Shown: in pieces, positions 1 through 11,240 of the stretch
Layout: the number at the start of each line of letters is the position of its first letter
Position numbering within the stretch: the first letter of the stretch is position 1
From: Pharus latifolius
Taxonomy: Eukaryota; Streptophyta; Magnoliopsida; Poales; Poaceae
NCBI GenBank assembly: GCA_019359835.1
Contig: CM033323.1
Location: 71,306,635 to 71,370,634, forward strand
Length of the DNA: 64,000 nt
Direction: 5' to 3'
Notes under the pieces: model-generated
Seen by the model: only the letters and a program-made list of their open reading frames with translations
Told to the model about the DNA's origin: nothing
Database searches by the model: none
Translations under genes and position numbers: made by a program

Positions 1-930
1 ACGTGGAGTTAGACGTAAGGGGAAGTGTTAGAGTACAAGTAGATTGATTGTCTTTCCTCAACAGGTTAAGTTTTTGAGTGAATTAGTTAGTGCATGAAAC
101 TCAACATTATTCAAAAATATAACAGAAATCTACTTGTAGAAGTATTTTAAGCAGTGAATCAAGTAGATGCACTATTGTCCTATGCTTTTAGTTCAGCAGG
201 CATAGCTTTCGTAGACAACTTATAGACAATAGTTGCATGAGTTATTTGAAAATAGAATCCAGATACAGATGCCTCCTAAGTACCACAAGGTAGAATTAAG
301 ATCAGCGGGAAAAAGCTAAATTCCAATCTTTTGTATAAGGAAACCTGAGATCAACCTTCCACTCAGAATATGAAACAGTGGATGCAACCGAACCCAATTG
401 ATAAACCTTTGCATTATAGGCTTTGCATTTAGCTGGCTTATCTACTACTATAGTGGGCATGCAACATTTCTATAGATTAGTCAACGCTTAAATAGTGGTA
501 AGAGGTAAGTGAGTGCCACCCTACTGAACAACACTTATGCGGTATGCAGCCTTGTGTGTTTCCTTATACATCATTTGCTTCTTAAAATTAGATAATATTT
601 ATATGTAAAATGCTTTGGCATATATGCTAAATCAATAAACAAGTAAAGCTTAAATTCATTGATAAGTCTCAGAAGTGTCATTAGATATGAAGGTGTAAAA
701 CAATTTTTTAGTATACTATATATCTATACAAAATGTAAATGCCGTGTACAACAACACAACATATAAGAGGTTGAGCGGCATATCAGAGTATTAGACCTAC
801 TACTAAAGTTTATGCAGATGCAAAAACAGTATGAGTGGTCTTGATTTCAAAACATTGCGATTAATATGGCCACAACTATAGGGGTTCTTCTACAACTACA
901 AGTTATGCCAATGAGCTAAGAACTGTATAA
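1..930. other. AT-rich sequence, probably intron 2 of the coiled-coil gene
   Basis: This stretch follows exon 2 of the minus-strand gene at 1272-5157 in the direction of transcription, so it is probably intron sequence. I looked for a further minus-strand exon starting in phase 1 and found none I could support. The remaining exons should lie beyond the left edge of the window. No repeat or transposon end was recognised here. Confidence 0.4.
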
Positions 931-1250
931 GGGGGTGTTTGTCCAAGCTTAGGTTATCCAATAAGCCGGCTTTTTAGGTTGATTGGCTGATAAGCACGAG
1001 AGACTAGCTTATTTGATAAGCCTAGAAGTTTGGTAAGATTTTAGACTTATAAATTTGAGAGCGCGAGGAGGAGGGAGTGGGGGATGGGGATAAGCACCAA
1101 TAAGTCGAAGAAGCCGGGGGAAACCGGTTGCGGCTTATCCCCAAATAAGCCGCAACCAGGTTATAAGTTCCCAAATAAGCGGGGTGTTTGGTCAAACTTG
1201 AGCCTTTTTTTTCAAAAGCTGAAGCCCAAACTAAACTCGGCCAAACACCC
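931..1250. mobile_element. MITE-like element with GGGTGTTTGG termini
   Basis: The left end reads GGGGGTGTTTG and the right end CCAAACACCC, a terminal inverted repeat of about 10 bp. ATAA (possibly ATAAG) stands directly outside both ends, at 927-930 and 1251-1254, which fits a target-site duplication. The 320-bp interior holds several degenerate AATAAGCC/GGCTTATT motifs in both directions and no coding sequence. A second inward copy of GGGGTGTTTGGTC starts near 1177 and pairs with the same right end, so a smaller element may be nested or the right end duplicated. Superfamily is uncertain: the ends resemble Tourist- or hAT-derived grass MITEs, but a 4-5 bp duplication fits neither cleanly. Confidence 0.6.
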
Positions 1251-1271
1251 ATAAGTAAAGCAAATGTTTAC

Positions 1272-1434
1272 CAGCCACTTGGATAAGGCCATTCAGTTCA
1301 AACTCAGCAATTGAGACCCCTTTCATTAATTCATACTCCTTCACAAGACAGTCTTTTTCAGTTTCAGAATGCTTCACTATCTCAGATTCTATGTCCCTTG
1401 TCGTCTGTATATTTTGCTCAATCTCTTCATTGAC
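1272..1434 (-). CDS. Exon 2 of a coiled-coil protein gene (partial)
   Basis: On the minus strand a TTTAG acceptor (1436-1435) is followed by 163 nt of open frame and a GTAAAC donor (1271-1270). It encodes 54 residues beginning VNEEIEQNIQ and containing IESEIVKHSETEK and FELNGLIQV, charged and heptad-like as in a coiled coil. Its phase-0 start fits the phase-0 end of exon 1 at 5095. The join is convincing because both pieces have the same character and I recall similar plant proteins of unknown function with this N-terminus, although I cannot name the family. The exon ends in phase 1 and later exons are not seen. The MITE at 931-1250 begins 20 bp past the donor. No lesion is present. Confidence 0.75.
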
Positions 1435-2281
1435 CTAAACCAGGCAAGAACCAAGAAAGATAAGTATATCATAGTTTGTCTTATAAGAATTGCAACAGTG
1501 AAATTCAACATGCTAATGATAGTGTATCAGTATATAAGAAAGCACTTTCCACCTAGGCATATAAAATAGTAAGTAGAATATAAAGGAAGTACCACATAAT
1601 CATCTTTGCACCATATCTCCAACAATTCTGTAGCTTCTGTCAAGCCTCAGATGACTTATCCTAAAAGCCATAGGTCCAAGTCAGGAGTGCTGTGCAGTAT
1701 GGCTTCACTCAACAGCAAGGACCAGATATTTCTTTAAAAATTTAATACTTAACTATAGATTAAAAAAATCCCCTAGGAAATTCTCAACCATTGAAAAAGA
1801 TAAAAGCTCAAAATCGCCATGTTATTAGGAAGAAAAAAAAGGAAAAGAAACATATAATGATATAAGTATTAAACTTCATAGGGCATGTGTCCATGGTATG
1901 CACTTAGAACTAGTACATGGGTTGATATAGAACTAATCATATGCACCATACACAAAATAGTCCGCATTTCAATTACCCATGCCACATTATATAGCTAGAT
2001 GCCACATTATATAGCCACATTATTCCTATAATACCTATAAATTTAACTTCAACACTATTTTATTAACAATACACTCATGTGGTAACTAGAAAATTTTTCT
2101 AATAATTAACAAACTTAATTGTTAACCACATATATGTCAATTCTGTGAACATTATTTCCATAAGAATACTAAGAATTTCTTGTGTAGTTTCAACATTCAA
2201 GCAGCAGGCTAGAAAAATGTGTCTAACGAAGTTGTTCAATTCAATTTGAGGAGGATTTTGCAGCAACAAATTGCCAATAAG

Positions 2282-2597
2282 TGTTACATGCCTAGATTAG
2301 AGAGAAAGAGAAGGAGAGAGCTAGCTAGATAGATGGATGGATAGATAAGGATAGACTTTAAATTTTATTTCTTACCTGCCTCTAAACATAGAGGGGGCAG
2401 ATAATATATAACTTAACAATTGTAATCTAAACAAATAAATCTAAACTAATCATATTTGCATAGAAAGAGATAAATCAAGATTTTGTAAGAGATCAAATCA
2501 AACTGAATCTAAACTAATCTTATCTAAATAGAAAGAGATAAATCGTAATTTAGGATATATCAATCCTAGTTTGATTTGACTAGGTCTATCCATAACA
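2282..2597 (-). repeat. 3' LTR of the non-autonomous element
   Basis: Begins TGTTACATGCCTAG and ends CCATAACA on the plus strand. It shares long blocks with 3364-3668, including CCTCTAAACATAGAGGGGGCA and the repeated AGATCAAATCAAA motif. Confidence 0.85.
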
Positions 2598-2670
2598 TTT
2601 CTCCCGTCCTAGAAAGCCAGCTCGTCCATGAGTTGGACGAGTCATGTTGCTAGTCATATATCTGGAGGAT

Positions 2671-3263
2671 CTAGTGGCAGCAGATCCATGCTACAAACTG
2701 CTCTGGTGATGACCAACTGCAAAAGAGAGTAGTTTGAGCTCTTGGATGGTGCCTACTCCTTTCTCCCATTACCTTCAGTCTTATCTGTGCGACCTGAAGT
2801 TGATTCTCACCATCATTATCACGGTTTTGGCCATTGATGAACATAGAAAAAAACATAGGCTCATGTTGGGACTCACTATCTCGAACAAACTCATCTCCTA
2901 AATCCCTCACAACATCGTCCTTCTGCTCCTCCTTTGCATCTACGTCTTTGTACTTCACCGAATCCTCCGAGGGAACACGAGTTTTGACAGTTTCAACTAC
3001 GGTGTCTGTGTCCTTCACACCACTCTCCTCTTCCATCATCATGGCCTCATCAGTTGGGGCCTGGCAGGCGGCTATACCTCATCTTCTGCCTCTAATAGTG
3101 GTTTTTCGCTTGCTGTAGGAGAAGAGAAAGTCATGGAGCAACCACTGCCAAGCGATACGTCTACCACCTGAGGATCTATTAGCTCACTAGAACTATCCTT
3201 CACATTGTTTTGGATCACCTCCATTCTTTGTTCTATCTGATTCATGATTTCCATAGTCTTCAA
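2671..3263 (-). pseudogene. Interior ORFs of the non-autonomous LTR element
   Basis: Two minus-strand ORFs, 3263-3072 (63 aa) and 3042-2671 (123 aa), occupy the interior. An ATG follows the primer site at about 3340-3338 and opens a short Lys/Glu-rich leader. The products are acidic and serine-rich (for example VKDTDTVVETVKTRV) with no zinc knuckle, protease or polymerase motif. They may be remnants of a gag-like protein or simply the open spacer of a parasitic element. I do not assign a function. Confidence 0.4.
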
Positions 3264-3363
3264 ATTTCCTCCAATTCACCTTTTCTACTTTAGCGTTGGA
3301 CATCTCCAGAACCTTGTCTACTTTAGCATCGAAAGCCATGACGATTACCTTTGATACCTGATT

Positions 3364-3668
3364 TATTACGTGTCTAGATTAGAGGAAAAAAGAGAGTGAG
3401 AGAGATAGATAGACAGGTATAGACTTGAAATTCTATTTCTTGTTTGCCTCTAAACATAGAGGGGGCAAATAATATATAACCTAACAATTGTTATCTAAAT
3501 AAATTAAATCTAAACTAATCTTTTTTGAATAGAAAGAGGTCAACCTTGATCTTATAAGAGATCAAATCAAATTGAATCTAAATTAAATTTTATTTAAATA
3601 GAAAAAGATAAATACTAAGTTACGAAGATATCCATCCTAATTTGATTTGACTAGCTCTATACATAACA
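3364..3668 (-). repeat. 5' LTR of the non-autonomous element
   Basis: Homologous to 2282-2597. The inner terminal dinucleotide has changed from TG to TA at 3364-3365. The outer end CATAACA is followed directly by the ATAAG duplication. Confidence 0.85.
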
Positions 3669-5094
3669 ATAAGTTCTCAAAAGAATGTAAACTACCATGA
3701 TCAAGCGATGAATACTTCAATTATGCCCTTAAACCAATATATAGAAAACAGTAGAAGGCTTGTCTTAATAGTATACTGTAAGTTTTACAGGGTTCTGAAA
3801 ATTTGCAAACCTAAATAACCTGGAAGAAAGCATAACTCGACCAGTCCACTACAAAATTTCTGATGATCTTAATTCTCCAATTATAAAAATGGGCACCCTA
3901 ATTGAATGGGACATGCAAAGTCAAATGGAATGTTATGGCATAGTGAATTTACTGAAGCCATGTAGTTCAATGCTATAAATTTTACAGTTACGTGTATATA
4001 GGTGAACTTGGCTATTCCATTCTTCTTTGATGAAAACTTGTGGTGAGTCCAGAACAGTTGCTCCAAAAAGAATTAGAATACTAGAGTGCATTCAGAATTT
4101 CAAATATTATACCAACTAGAACCTGCTGATCTAGTTAGAAGCCTAGAATTTCTCTTTTCTATGCAATTTGTGTGGGCGACAAGATGAAGGCCCTATAGAT
4201 CACCCAGAATATAGAGTTTACCAAACCTCTGTTGCCCACCCAACTATTTATTTGATATTAACACAGAGAAGAGTAGTATGTTCGTTATCTTGGTGTTGCT
4301 AACTTCTGATTAGATAGTGCTCAAGAAACTACTCGCTTTCCACTATGTAAAGAATAAACAACAGTATAGCACATTAGCAATTTATTTTGAAGACTCGAGT
4401 GCTTTTATCAATAAGGAAACCGAGTACATACCCGAGCAATCACATATACACTATAACAGAACCAACAAATCAGACCCCATTTCGGTATATCTTTTCGATA
4501 ATACTGCTAAATGAATATAATTGAACTCATATCTTACGATTCAAAACCCCTGATCATGAAGAAGACCCCTTCCAGGTCTTGCTGCTGACTACTTCAGCAT
4601 CAAAAAGTGTACCCCATAAGGCCATATCTAATGAATATTGTTTTATGCTTTCTACGCACATTACAGCCAATCACGCCAGATATGAGGCTACATAGGAATC
4701 TGAATATGTTAATTGAACAATGCTAATGGCCATGGCCTTTACAAGACATATCACAGGTCAAAACTATTATACACACAAAATTCATTAGCCGAGGAATTGA
4801 GAGAAAAGACAGGAGCTACTTTGTACTGGAGCAACAGCACATAAATAACAGTTTCGAAATCAAGGTTCCCAACAAATTTGTAACACGCAAGATGAGGTGA
4901 TCGTGCTCTAAGCAAGAATTTTCCTTCAATTCACCTCGTCTTTCGCATTGACAAATCAAGAATCGGGCCTAGAAGAATTGGAAAAAGAACACCATTCCCA
5001 CATTGTAGTAGCATCCATTGAATCCAAATTCCCAATAGTAGCAAAGAGAGAAAAGTAATATAAGGAGAGAGGAGGGGGAGGTTTCTTGGATGAC

Positions 5095-5157
5095 CTGGTC
5101 GAGCATGTCCTTGAGCGAGGAGATGTGGCGAAGGATGGCGCCCGAATCCTCCGCCAT
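5095..5157 (-). CDS. Exon 1 of a coiled-coil protein gene
   Basis: The 63-nt coding part of exon 1 starts at an ATG at 5157-5155 and encodes 21 residues, MAEDSGAILRHISSLKDML then DQ. It ends at CAG|GT (donor at 5094-5093) in phase 0, matching exon 2 at 1434. This start is preferred over an in-frame ATG 36 nt upstream because MAEDSGAILR is a natural N-terminus and the upstream residues look like leader translation. The protein is probably a cytosolic or cytoskeletal coiled-coil protein; nothing seen indicates a signal peptide or membrane segment. The Helitron begins about 775 bp upstream of this ATG. Confidence 0.7.
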
Positions 5158-5930
5158 TGGGGGCAATCCACAGCAACCAGAGCTCCCAGGCAATCAAGAG
5201 GGGAATACGAGGTATGGTGGTCAGTTTTGCCCTGGGAATACTACTAGAGCCCACAGTCTAGAAGGGAAGGGCCGAGGGCGAGAAAAGCTGAGAATGCTGG
5301 GTTTTTTGGAATTCTGCAATTTACCTCTAATTTTTCTTTGTTTGACGAGCAGCGTTGTAAATGTGTTTTCTTAGAGGAATTTGTATGGCAAGCCCTCTAT
5401 TTTTGTCCAATTCTCATGTAAGTCCCACAATTATTGATTTGAGCAATCCGATTGTTTCAATTTTTGGAATGGAATATTTATAGAGAAGTTTCATATCTTT
5501 TACTCCATGTGTGATGTTGGTCCCTTGGCACGGCTGTTGAGATGGTCACATTTCCCTCAAACACCATCATCTTTTTTTGTTTTTGAATCTTGAACCAATA
5601 ATTGTATATGTAATGAATGCTACTTGTGTAAGTAATGGATGTTACTTGTTATTATGTCTGTCTGTGACCGATATATGTCATATTGTATGAAAATGTTGCT
5701 TTGCAAGAAATTTGGGACATTATATTTGTATAGTTTTTTTCTTTGTTTTGACATGCAAATTAATACATTGCTTGTATTGGCATGTATTAAGAAATTTTGG
5801 TGGTAACCATTAAGTCTACACAAGTAATAAGAACTTGTATTGGGATTTAATGGCAATTAGAAAAGACACATATGAGTTAACAGTTAGAACTGGGCACGGA
5901 CCGTTTAGTTTTATTTGTAATATAAAAAGA
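5158..5930. promoter_or_regulatory. 5' UTR and promoter region of the coiled-coil gene
   Basis: This lies upstream of the minus-strand ATG at 5157. The first roughly 130 bp are GC-richer, like a leader. From about 5300 the sequence is AT-rich with no clear TATA element I can defend. It holds no gene. Its right edge is set by the putative Helitron terminus. Confidence 0.35.
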
Positions 5931-6544
5931 TCATCTATCATATATAAGATATTGAACTCCCACTAAGTTGAACTGTTCATCACATCTCCCTCCTGCTTCA
6001 GCCACGTCGTTCTTTTTCCTCCTTCCATTCGATTGGTTCCGTTCGCGACTCCAATCATTCCACGCCTGTGCGTTGTTCCCTCCAACGTCCGCTACTCCTC
6101 CATCAGCCACGTGTTGGTTTTTGCTGCTTCGTCCGATTGCTTGGTTTCATGCCTGGGATTGCTCCGCTTGTCTTGGTAGGTGAACTACATGGCACTGCTC
6201 TCTCATTGGTCCACACCTTTCTGTTCATTTTGGCCGTTTGATCGTTTGCTTTTATGGTATGGATTTTCTTACGTACCTGCGTTTCGCCCGAATCCCGAGA
6301 TGTTGGCCTCCAATTTCATCGCTCATGTTGCTGCCGTGCTTGGGTTGCTTTCATCGTCTCTGTGTTTTCCTCTTTTTTGCTTCGATGTTCATTCGCGACT
6401 GCTGCATTCTGCGTTTTCGTCCCCTGTGGTCTGCCTCGTCCTTCGGTGAGTTCTTCAGTTGCTGCTTGTCCGATGGTTGCCATGCACATCGCCGCTCTTG
6501 TCATTATTTGTTCTGCATTTTTTCTGTTCTGTTTTCTGTTCCCT

Positions 6545-6563
6545 CCCCCCCCCCCCCCCCCCC
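6545..6563. repeat. Poly-C run of 19 bp
   Basis: Nineteen uninterrupted C residues follow CCCT in the Helitron leader. The length may be inaccurate in the assembly because homopolymers slip. Confidence 0.9.
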
Positions 6564-7466
6564 GCATTGCTCTATCTGCTCCCCTCATTTTTCGTTGGGT
6601 TTGATTTGTTTGCTTTGCAGGTTTGGACGCCGCCGTCGTCGCAGCACAACCCGTTCTATTGCTTCCGTGTTGCGGGTGTGTTTCCTCTCTGTTACTGTTG
6701 CTCTCTTCTATGGATAAACTTTTTTTTGTTTCGAATTTATTGATTGATTTTGTGTTGTTTTTTATGCCACGTTCATATTTATGTTGCTTTCCAATTCATG
6801 TTATGTGTGTTGTGCGTCGTTCAACTCGCCGAACTGATTGCATTGCCGCCATATAGTTATTTGTTGAACTCAGCGAATAGCTGATTGCATTGTCGGCATA
6901 CGGTTGTTTCCGTTCCTTGCTCACAGTTGGGGTAGTTATTTGCTTCTTCGTTTTTCTGGTTATGTTATTTGCTTCCTTTGCCTGCTTTGTGCAATAGTCT
7001 TGTGTTCTCTGCTTGTGCAACGATTGAATCGGCGGCTAATCGACAGCATTTTCGCTAAACTATTTTGTTTTACCGTTTTTCTATGCTGTGTGTTGCTTCA
7101 TAGGATTTTGAGTCCCATGTTGCATTTTGCTGTGCTTCCATTCACTGATGTCTACGATCACTCTTTGTTTTTCTTTATATTTGCGGTCCCGTTCTACACA
7201 TACTGATGTTGGACTTCGTCTGGGGCCCGCATACCAACCAATCGACTTTGCATATGCATTGCCTTTGACCGAGTCCCGCCCTCCTTCGACCAAACCGATG
7301 CAGGGTGTTGCTCGACCGCATTTGCCTGACGTCGCCCACATGCTCTCGCAGATGTCGCTGTCGACCAATTTTTGCATGTCAACCTCCTTTTATCGCACTG
7401 ACCAATTGACCTATTTTCCCAGCACGCCGGAGATGATGCGTGCCTGCAGTTGTGTATTGCTTACAT

Positions 7467-7697
7467 GCAAATGTTAGGTTCCTTGTACAATACTGCGTAT
7501 CCCTGCCTATTTCTCCCCTTCAAACTTGTGTAGAGCCCATGCAGTTTGGTCGATAATCTATCTGTTTCATCGAGCCAATCCTTCCAAATTAGATTTGACC
7601 AATACTGCTAGTTCTGTTGTTAGGACATTATGGTCGCATACATCACTTCTGCTGTGTATGGAATATCGATTGGGCAACACTATTCACGGGCGACGCT
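7467..7697 (+). repeat. Direct repeat, copy 1, inside the Helitron leader
   Basis: Starts GCAAATGTTAG and matches 8628-8858 over about 230 bp at roughly 85 percent by eye, including TAGGACATTATGGTCGCATA. The copies are 1161 bp apart. The 930 bp between them are AT-rich with no recognised ends, so this is either a dispersed duplication or the flanks of a decayed insertion. Confidence 0.8.
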
Positions 7698-8627
7698 CGT
7701 CGTGTCCGTGTGTCGGTCAAGTGAGCGCATTTCAGATTGCCAAATTAGAAGGCATCTATATATATTGAGAAATTATTCTAAGTACATAAGAAGAATGTCA
7801 TACCCTTCATAGTCGTATTTGTAATGCACATAGCATTGAGTTTAGTTGCCAAAAAATATATTTACTTGATTAATATTTTTAATTGAACACTGTCCCCATG
7901 ATAATTTTATACCTTAAGTGTGAGTTGCCCCTTTTTGCAACTACAAAGTATAGTGTTTATTAGTTTATCTTGCACCTTAAATAATTTGCAATTGATTTAT
8001 ATGCGTGCATGGAAGAGCAAATTAATCACTCTCTTCCAAATAGATATTCACGTACTGTAGTAGTGATAAGCATTCAGGAGATCGAATCAGATTTGTCAAC
8101 TGCCAATTCTCTCTCAGATATCAACAGTACACACCTAACATTATTAAATGTTGGGTGCGTCAGGAAATACTAGAAACATAGAGGGTATATGAGCCAGTAC
8201 ATATCTGAGTATTCATGTCTATAACTAACTATTGGTAAATAAACAATATATTTTGACTAGCATACTATTGGTTCAATTAAAATTATTCCCCTATGTTGCA
8301 TAGTATAGATCCAATTTATTTATTATGGATTATCGTTTCCCAATTTAAGTTCATTGATAAATTAAAGAGTACTCTATTACATTGTTTCATATTCTGTTTT
8401 ACTTATAGAATCGTCGAATTAATGTGCTGCTTTAGCTTTTCAAAGGATGGTTTTGACCTTCTAATATTGTGAGTGCACGTTGATGTCAGTGGAGAGAAAC
8501 TGTGTAGCTAATATTGTATTTTAATTACAAATAGCACAGTTTACTTTTTATTTCTTATTCTTTAAATTCGTGATTCATTAGTCTGTGTGAACAACACAGT
8601 TAAATCTATATATAAAGTAGATGGAGC

Positions 8628-8858
8628 GCAAATGTTAGATTACTTGTGCAATACTGTGCATCCCTGTCTATTTCTACCCTTCAAACTTGTGCATAGCCCA
8701 TGCAGTTTGGTCGATGTTCTATCTGTTTCATCAACCTAATCCTTCCAAATTACATTGGACCAATACTACCAGTTTTGTTGTTAGGACATTATGGTCGCAT
8801 AGATCGCTTCTGCTGTGTATGGAATTCTGATTGCGCCACACTGTTCACATGCGCCGTT
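8628..8858 (+). repeat. Direct repeat, copy 2, inside the Helitron leader
   Basis: Homologue of 7467-7697 in the same orientation. It starts GCAAATGTTAG and the similarity fades near CTCGCGTGCACATGC. No target duplication is apparent. Confidence 0.8.
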
Positions 8859-9459
8859 CCTCGCGTGCACATGCTTCGCCCGCCTAGTTTCTGCATCCTG
8901 ATCCAGCCTTGGCCACACATGCGCGCTGTTGTCGTAGGCTGGCATTGCGGCAGGATCGACAGCCAGGTTTCCAAAGACCATTTTCTATTCATTGTGTTGT
9001 ACCCATCTATTGGTGCTAAGTATAATCTTACATATATGCCTTTTGGCCTACTTGGTCTCATAATATTTCTCTCCTGATGATTCAGCACTTGCTGCTGACC
9101 ATTTAGTTTTGTCTGATCATGCTTTTGCTCCATCGTTATTGTCTGCTGTCTCTGCATCTCCCTCTGCTGCTCAGAATGGTACGACATCCAATTTGTTTCG
9201 TTCCCCCACATCAAGGTGTGATGCCTGACTCCTTTCTGTATCACTTACTTACCGCTTCTTCTCTTTATTGTGTTTTTCCCAGTGCATCCTACTACCTCTA
9301 TGCGTAACAGTCATGCCCGTAAGTTTAGCTGCCTGTTCATATTTTGTCTCTTCTATTTTTCCCTGCAGTGCACTACTGCAGTGTTTATTGCCATTCGTGC
9401 CTAACTCACATTGCTTCTTTCTGTTCTTGCTAAATCCCTGCCCCACTTTAGGTACCATT

Positions 9460-11240
9460 TTCGCGCCTATATATCTTGGTGCTCCTGTTCATACTTGTGA
9501 ACATTGTGATGCTCTATTTTGGTATGAAGAGCGGATTCAAAGAGAGCGCCATACATTTCGCCACAGTATTATTTATGTTGTAGAGGCGGCAGTATCCACC
9601 TGCCTTCGTACCAGTTGCCTCTCGAGCCTCTTTTGGATTTACTTACTTCTAATAATACTTCCCTATCTTCCCACTTCTTCAAAAATATTAGGCAGTACAA
9701 CTCTATGTTTGCCATGACATCTATAGATGCCAATATTTTGACGTCAGTCAATGATGGTCGTGGTCCTTATGTGTTTAAAATCAGTGGTCAAATATGTCAT
9801 CGCATTGGCTCTCTTTTGCCTACAGAAGGTGCTGCTCCGATATATGTACAGCTTTACATCTTTGACACTGAACATGAGATTGCTAATATGATAGGCATCG
9901 CTTCTTCATTTGGAGATACCCTGTTCTGGCCCAATCAGGAATTAGTTCACCTTTTTATTGACATGCTGAACGTGCACAACCCCATTGTCAGATTATTTAG
10001 GACAGCGTGTGATAAATTTCTTGCAGCATCACCTGACCACTATTCTACTAGGCTATTTGCAAAGCCAAATGCGCATGGTGATGTATACAACGCTCTTGTT
10101 GCATCTGGGGTTGTTGGTTTGTTGATAGATGATGCAGACGTTACAAATGCTGATAGAGACATCATTATTGAAGATCGAGCATTGACGCTACAACGCATTA
10201 GTGAGACCCATTGTAAATTTATGGCTATGCAGTACCCTATTTTGTTCCCATATGGTGAAGATGGCTACCACCAAGAGCTTAGATATCGGCCTTCCCACCG
10301 TTCTGCTTCGATAGACCGAAAGTCTATCACAATGGCAGAATACTATGCCTATAGATTACACGACAGAGTTTCTGATTTCAATAGGCCTCAGCATTGCAAA
10401 GTATTGACACAGGCTTACATTGTTGATAGTTATTGTTGCGTTGAAGAGGCTCGCCTAAGTTACTATAGAAAGAAGGCTTTTCAAGACAAGTATAGAGTAA
10501 GCTCATACAAATCCTTGGTTGATTCTATCGGTAGAGGTGTTACTTCTGCTTCCTCCACTGGTCAGCGTATCATTCTTCCAGCATCATTTACTGGTGGTCC
10601 TCGCTAGCTATACCAAAACTATCAAGATTGTGTAGTTGTTTGCGGAAAATATGGCTGCCCTGATTTATTCATAACATTTACATACAATGCAGCATGGCTA
10701 GAAATTGTGGATGCTTTACACCATATACCGCCAGCATTTATCAGATAGGGCAGACCTTACTGATAGATTTTTCAAGATTAAGCTTAACATGCTCATCGAT
10801 GTTATCAAGAAGAAACACTTCTTTGGACCTATAAATGCAGGTCATCTTTCTATACTTATTCTTTTTATTGCTGATTTACATCGACTATTGATAGCAACAA
10901 TGAATACCATTCCTTTCTTGCTAAATTTGTCTATTTTGTTTCCTTCCCAACTTTTGTAGTGGTTTACACTGTTGAATTCCAGAAGCGCGGCCTTTCGCAT
11001 GTGCACATTATCATATGGCCTAAAAAAACATCTGCATTGACTGTTGTCCAAATTGACTCAATGATCTCTGCTCAACTACCAGATCATGTTCTTGACCCCA
11101 TTTGATATAAGGCTGTCACAACTTTCATGATGCATGGACCATGCGGACCTGCAAATCCACAGTCACGTTGCATGTCCCAAGGCAAATGCTCTAAATCTTA
11201 TCTTAAAGCTTTTTGTGCCCAAACCACTCTATTAGATTAT
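9460..11240 (+). pseudogene. Helitron Rep (HUH endonuclease) N-terminal half, broken
   Basis: Helitron transposases nick and join single strands by an HUH endonuclease. The open part, 9615-10607, carries family-typical segments such as NIRQYNSMFAMTS, GPYVFKISGQ, LFPYGEDGYHQELRYR, EYYAYRL and ILPASFTGGPR. A TAG then interrupts the frame, which resumes with YGCPDLFITFTYN. After a frameshift near 10740, FGPINA precedes an intron (10841 GT to 10959 AG). The next exon holds the catalytic HVH (10998-11006, GLSHVHIIIW) and the HGPCG and GKCSK segments. An upstream piece with CEHCDALFWYEERI (about 9500) is in another frame. With at least three lesions and no helicase, it is non-functional. Confidence 0.8.

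Larger units (their letters stand above)
2282..3668 (-). mobile_element. Complete non-autonomous LTR retrotransposon
   Basis: Two direct repeats of 316 and 305 bp (2282-2597, 3364-3668) bound a 766-bp interior. The outer ends are TG...CA and perfect ATAAG duplications flank the element (2277-2281 and 3669-3673). Orientation is minus: an initiator-methionine-type primer site (core GGTATCAAAGG on the minus strand, 3358-3348) lies 5 bp inside the 5' LTR, and a purine tract GGGAGAAA (2605-2598) abuts the 3' LTR. The interior carries only short acidic ORFs and no protease, integrase or reverse transcriptase, so movement would have needed proteins from a relative. The LTRs differ at many positions, so insertion is old. 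A related broken copy lies at 60694-61375. Confidence 0.85.
1435..5094 (-). other. Intron 1 of the coiled-coil gene, hosting a retroelement
   Basis: About 3.66 kb separate the two exons. The donor is CAG|GTCATC, weak beyond the GT, and the acceptor is TTTAG|GT. Apart from the LTR element at 2282-3668 the intron is AT-rich, with no ORF or repeat I trust in 1435-2276 or 3674-5094. Short ORFs at 3881-4066 and 4317-4514 look like chance. Confidence 0.6.
5931..11240 (+). mobile_element. Helitron, 5' part, truncated on the right
   Basis: The Rep-like coding sequence at 9460-11240 identifies a Helitron. The 5' terminus is proposed at 5931, where TCATCTATCATATATAAG follows an A, as Helitrons begin with TC and insert between A and T. 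The start TATC at 5936 is an alternative. Between the terminus and the gene are about 3.5 kb of leader or intron-like sequence with T-rich tracts, a 19-bp C run (6545-6563) and a 231-bp direct repeat. No helicase domain, 3' hairpin or CTRR end was found, because the sequence passes into gypsy gag at about 11240. It is therefore a 5' fragment and cannot move by itself. Confidence 0.6.

Noticed and set aside
927..3673. The shared ATAAG beside both the MITE and the LTR element, and in GATATAAG of the hAT
   Set aside because: Short AT-rich target sites recur by chance. The three elements use different enzymes, so no common mechanism is implied.
6180..7477. Several long overlapping ORFs on both strands (for example 6238-6717, 7127-7477)
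   Set aside because: They are Cys/Phe/Ser-rich, overlap each other in all frames and lie in the T-rich Helitron leader. No family resemblance was seen.
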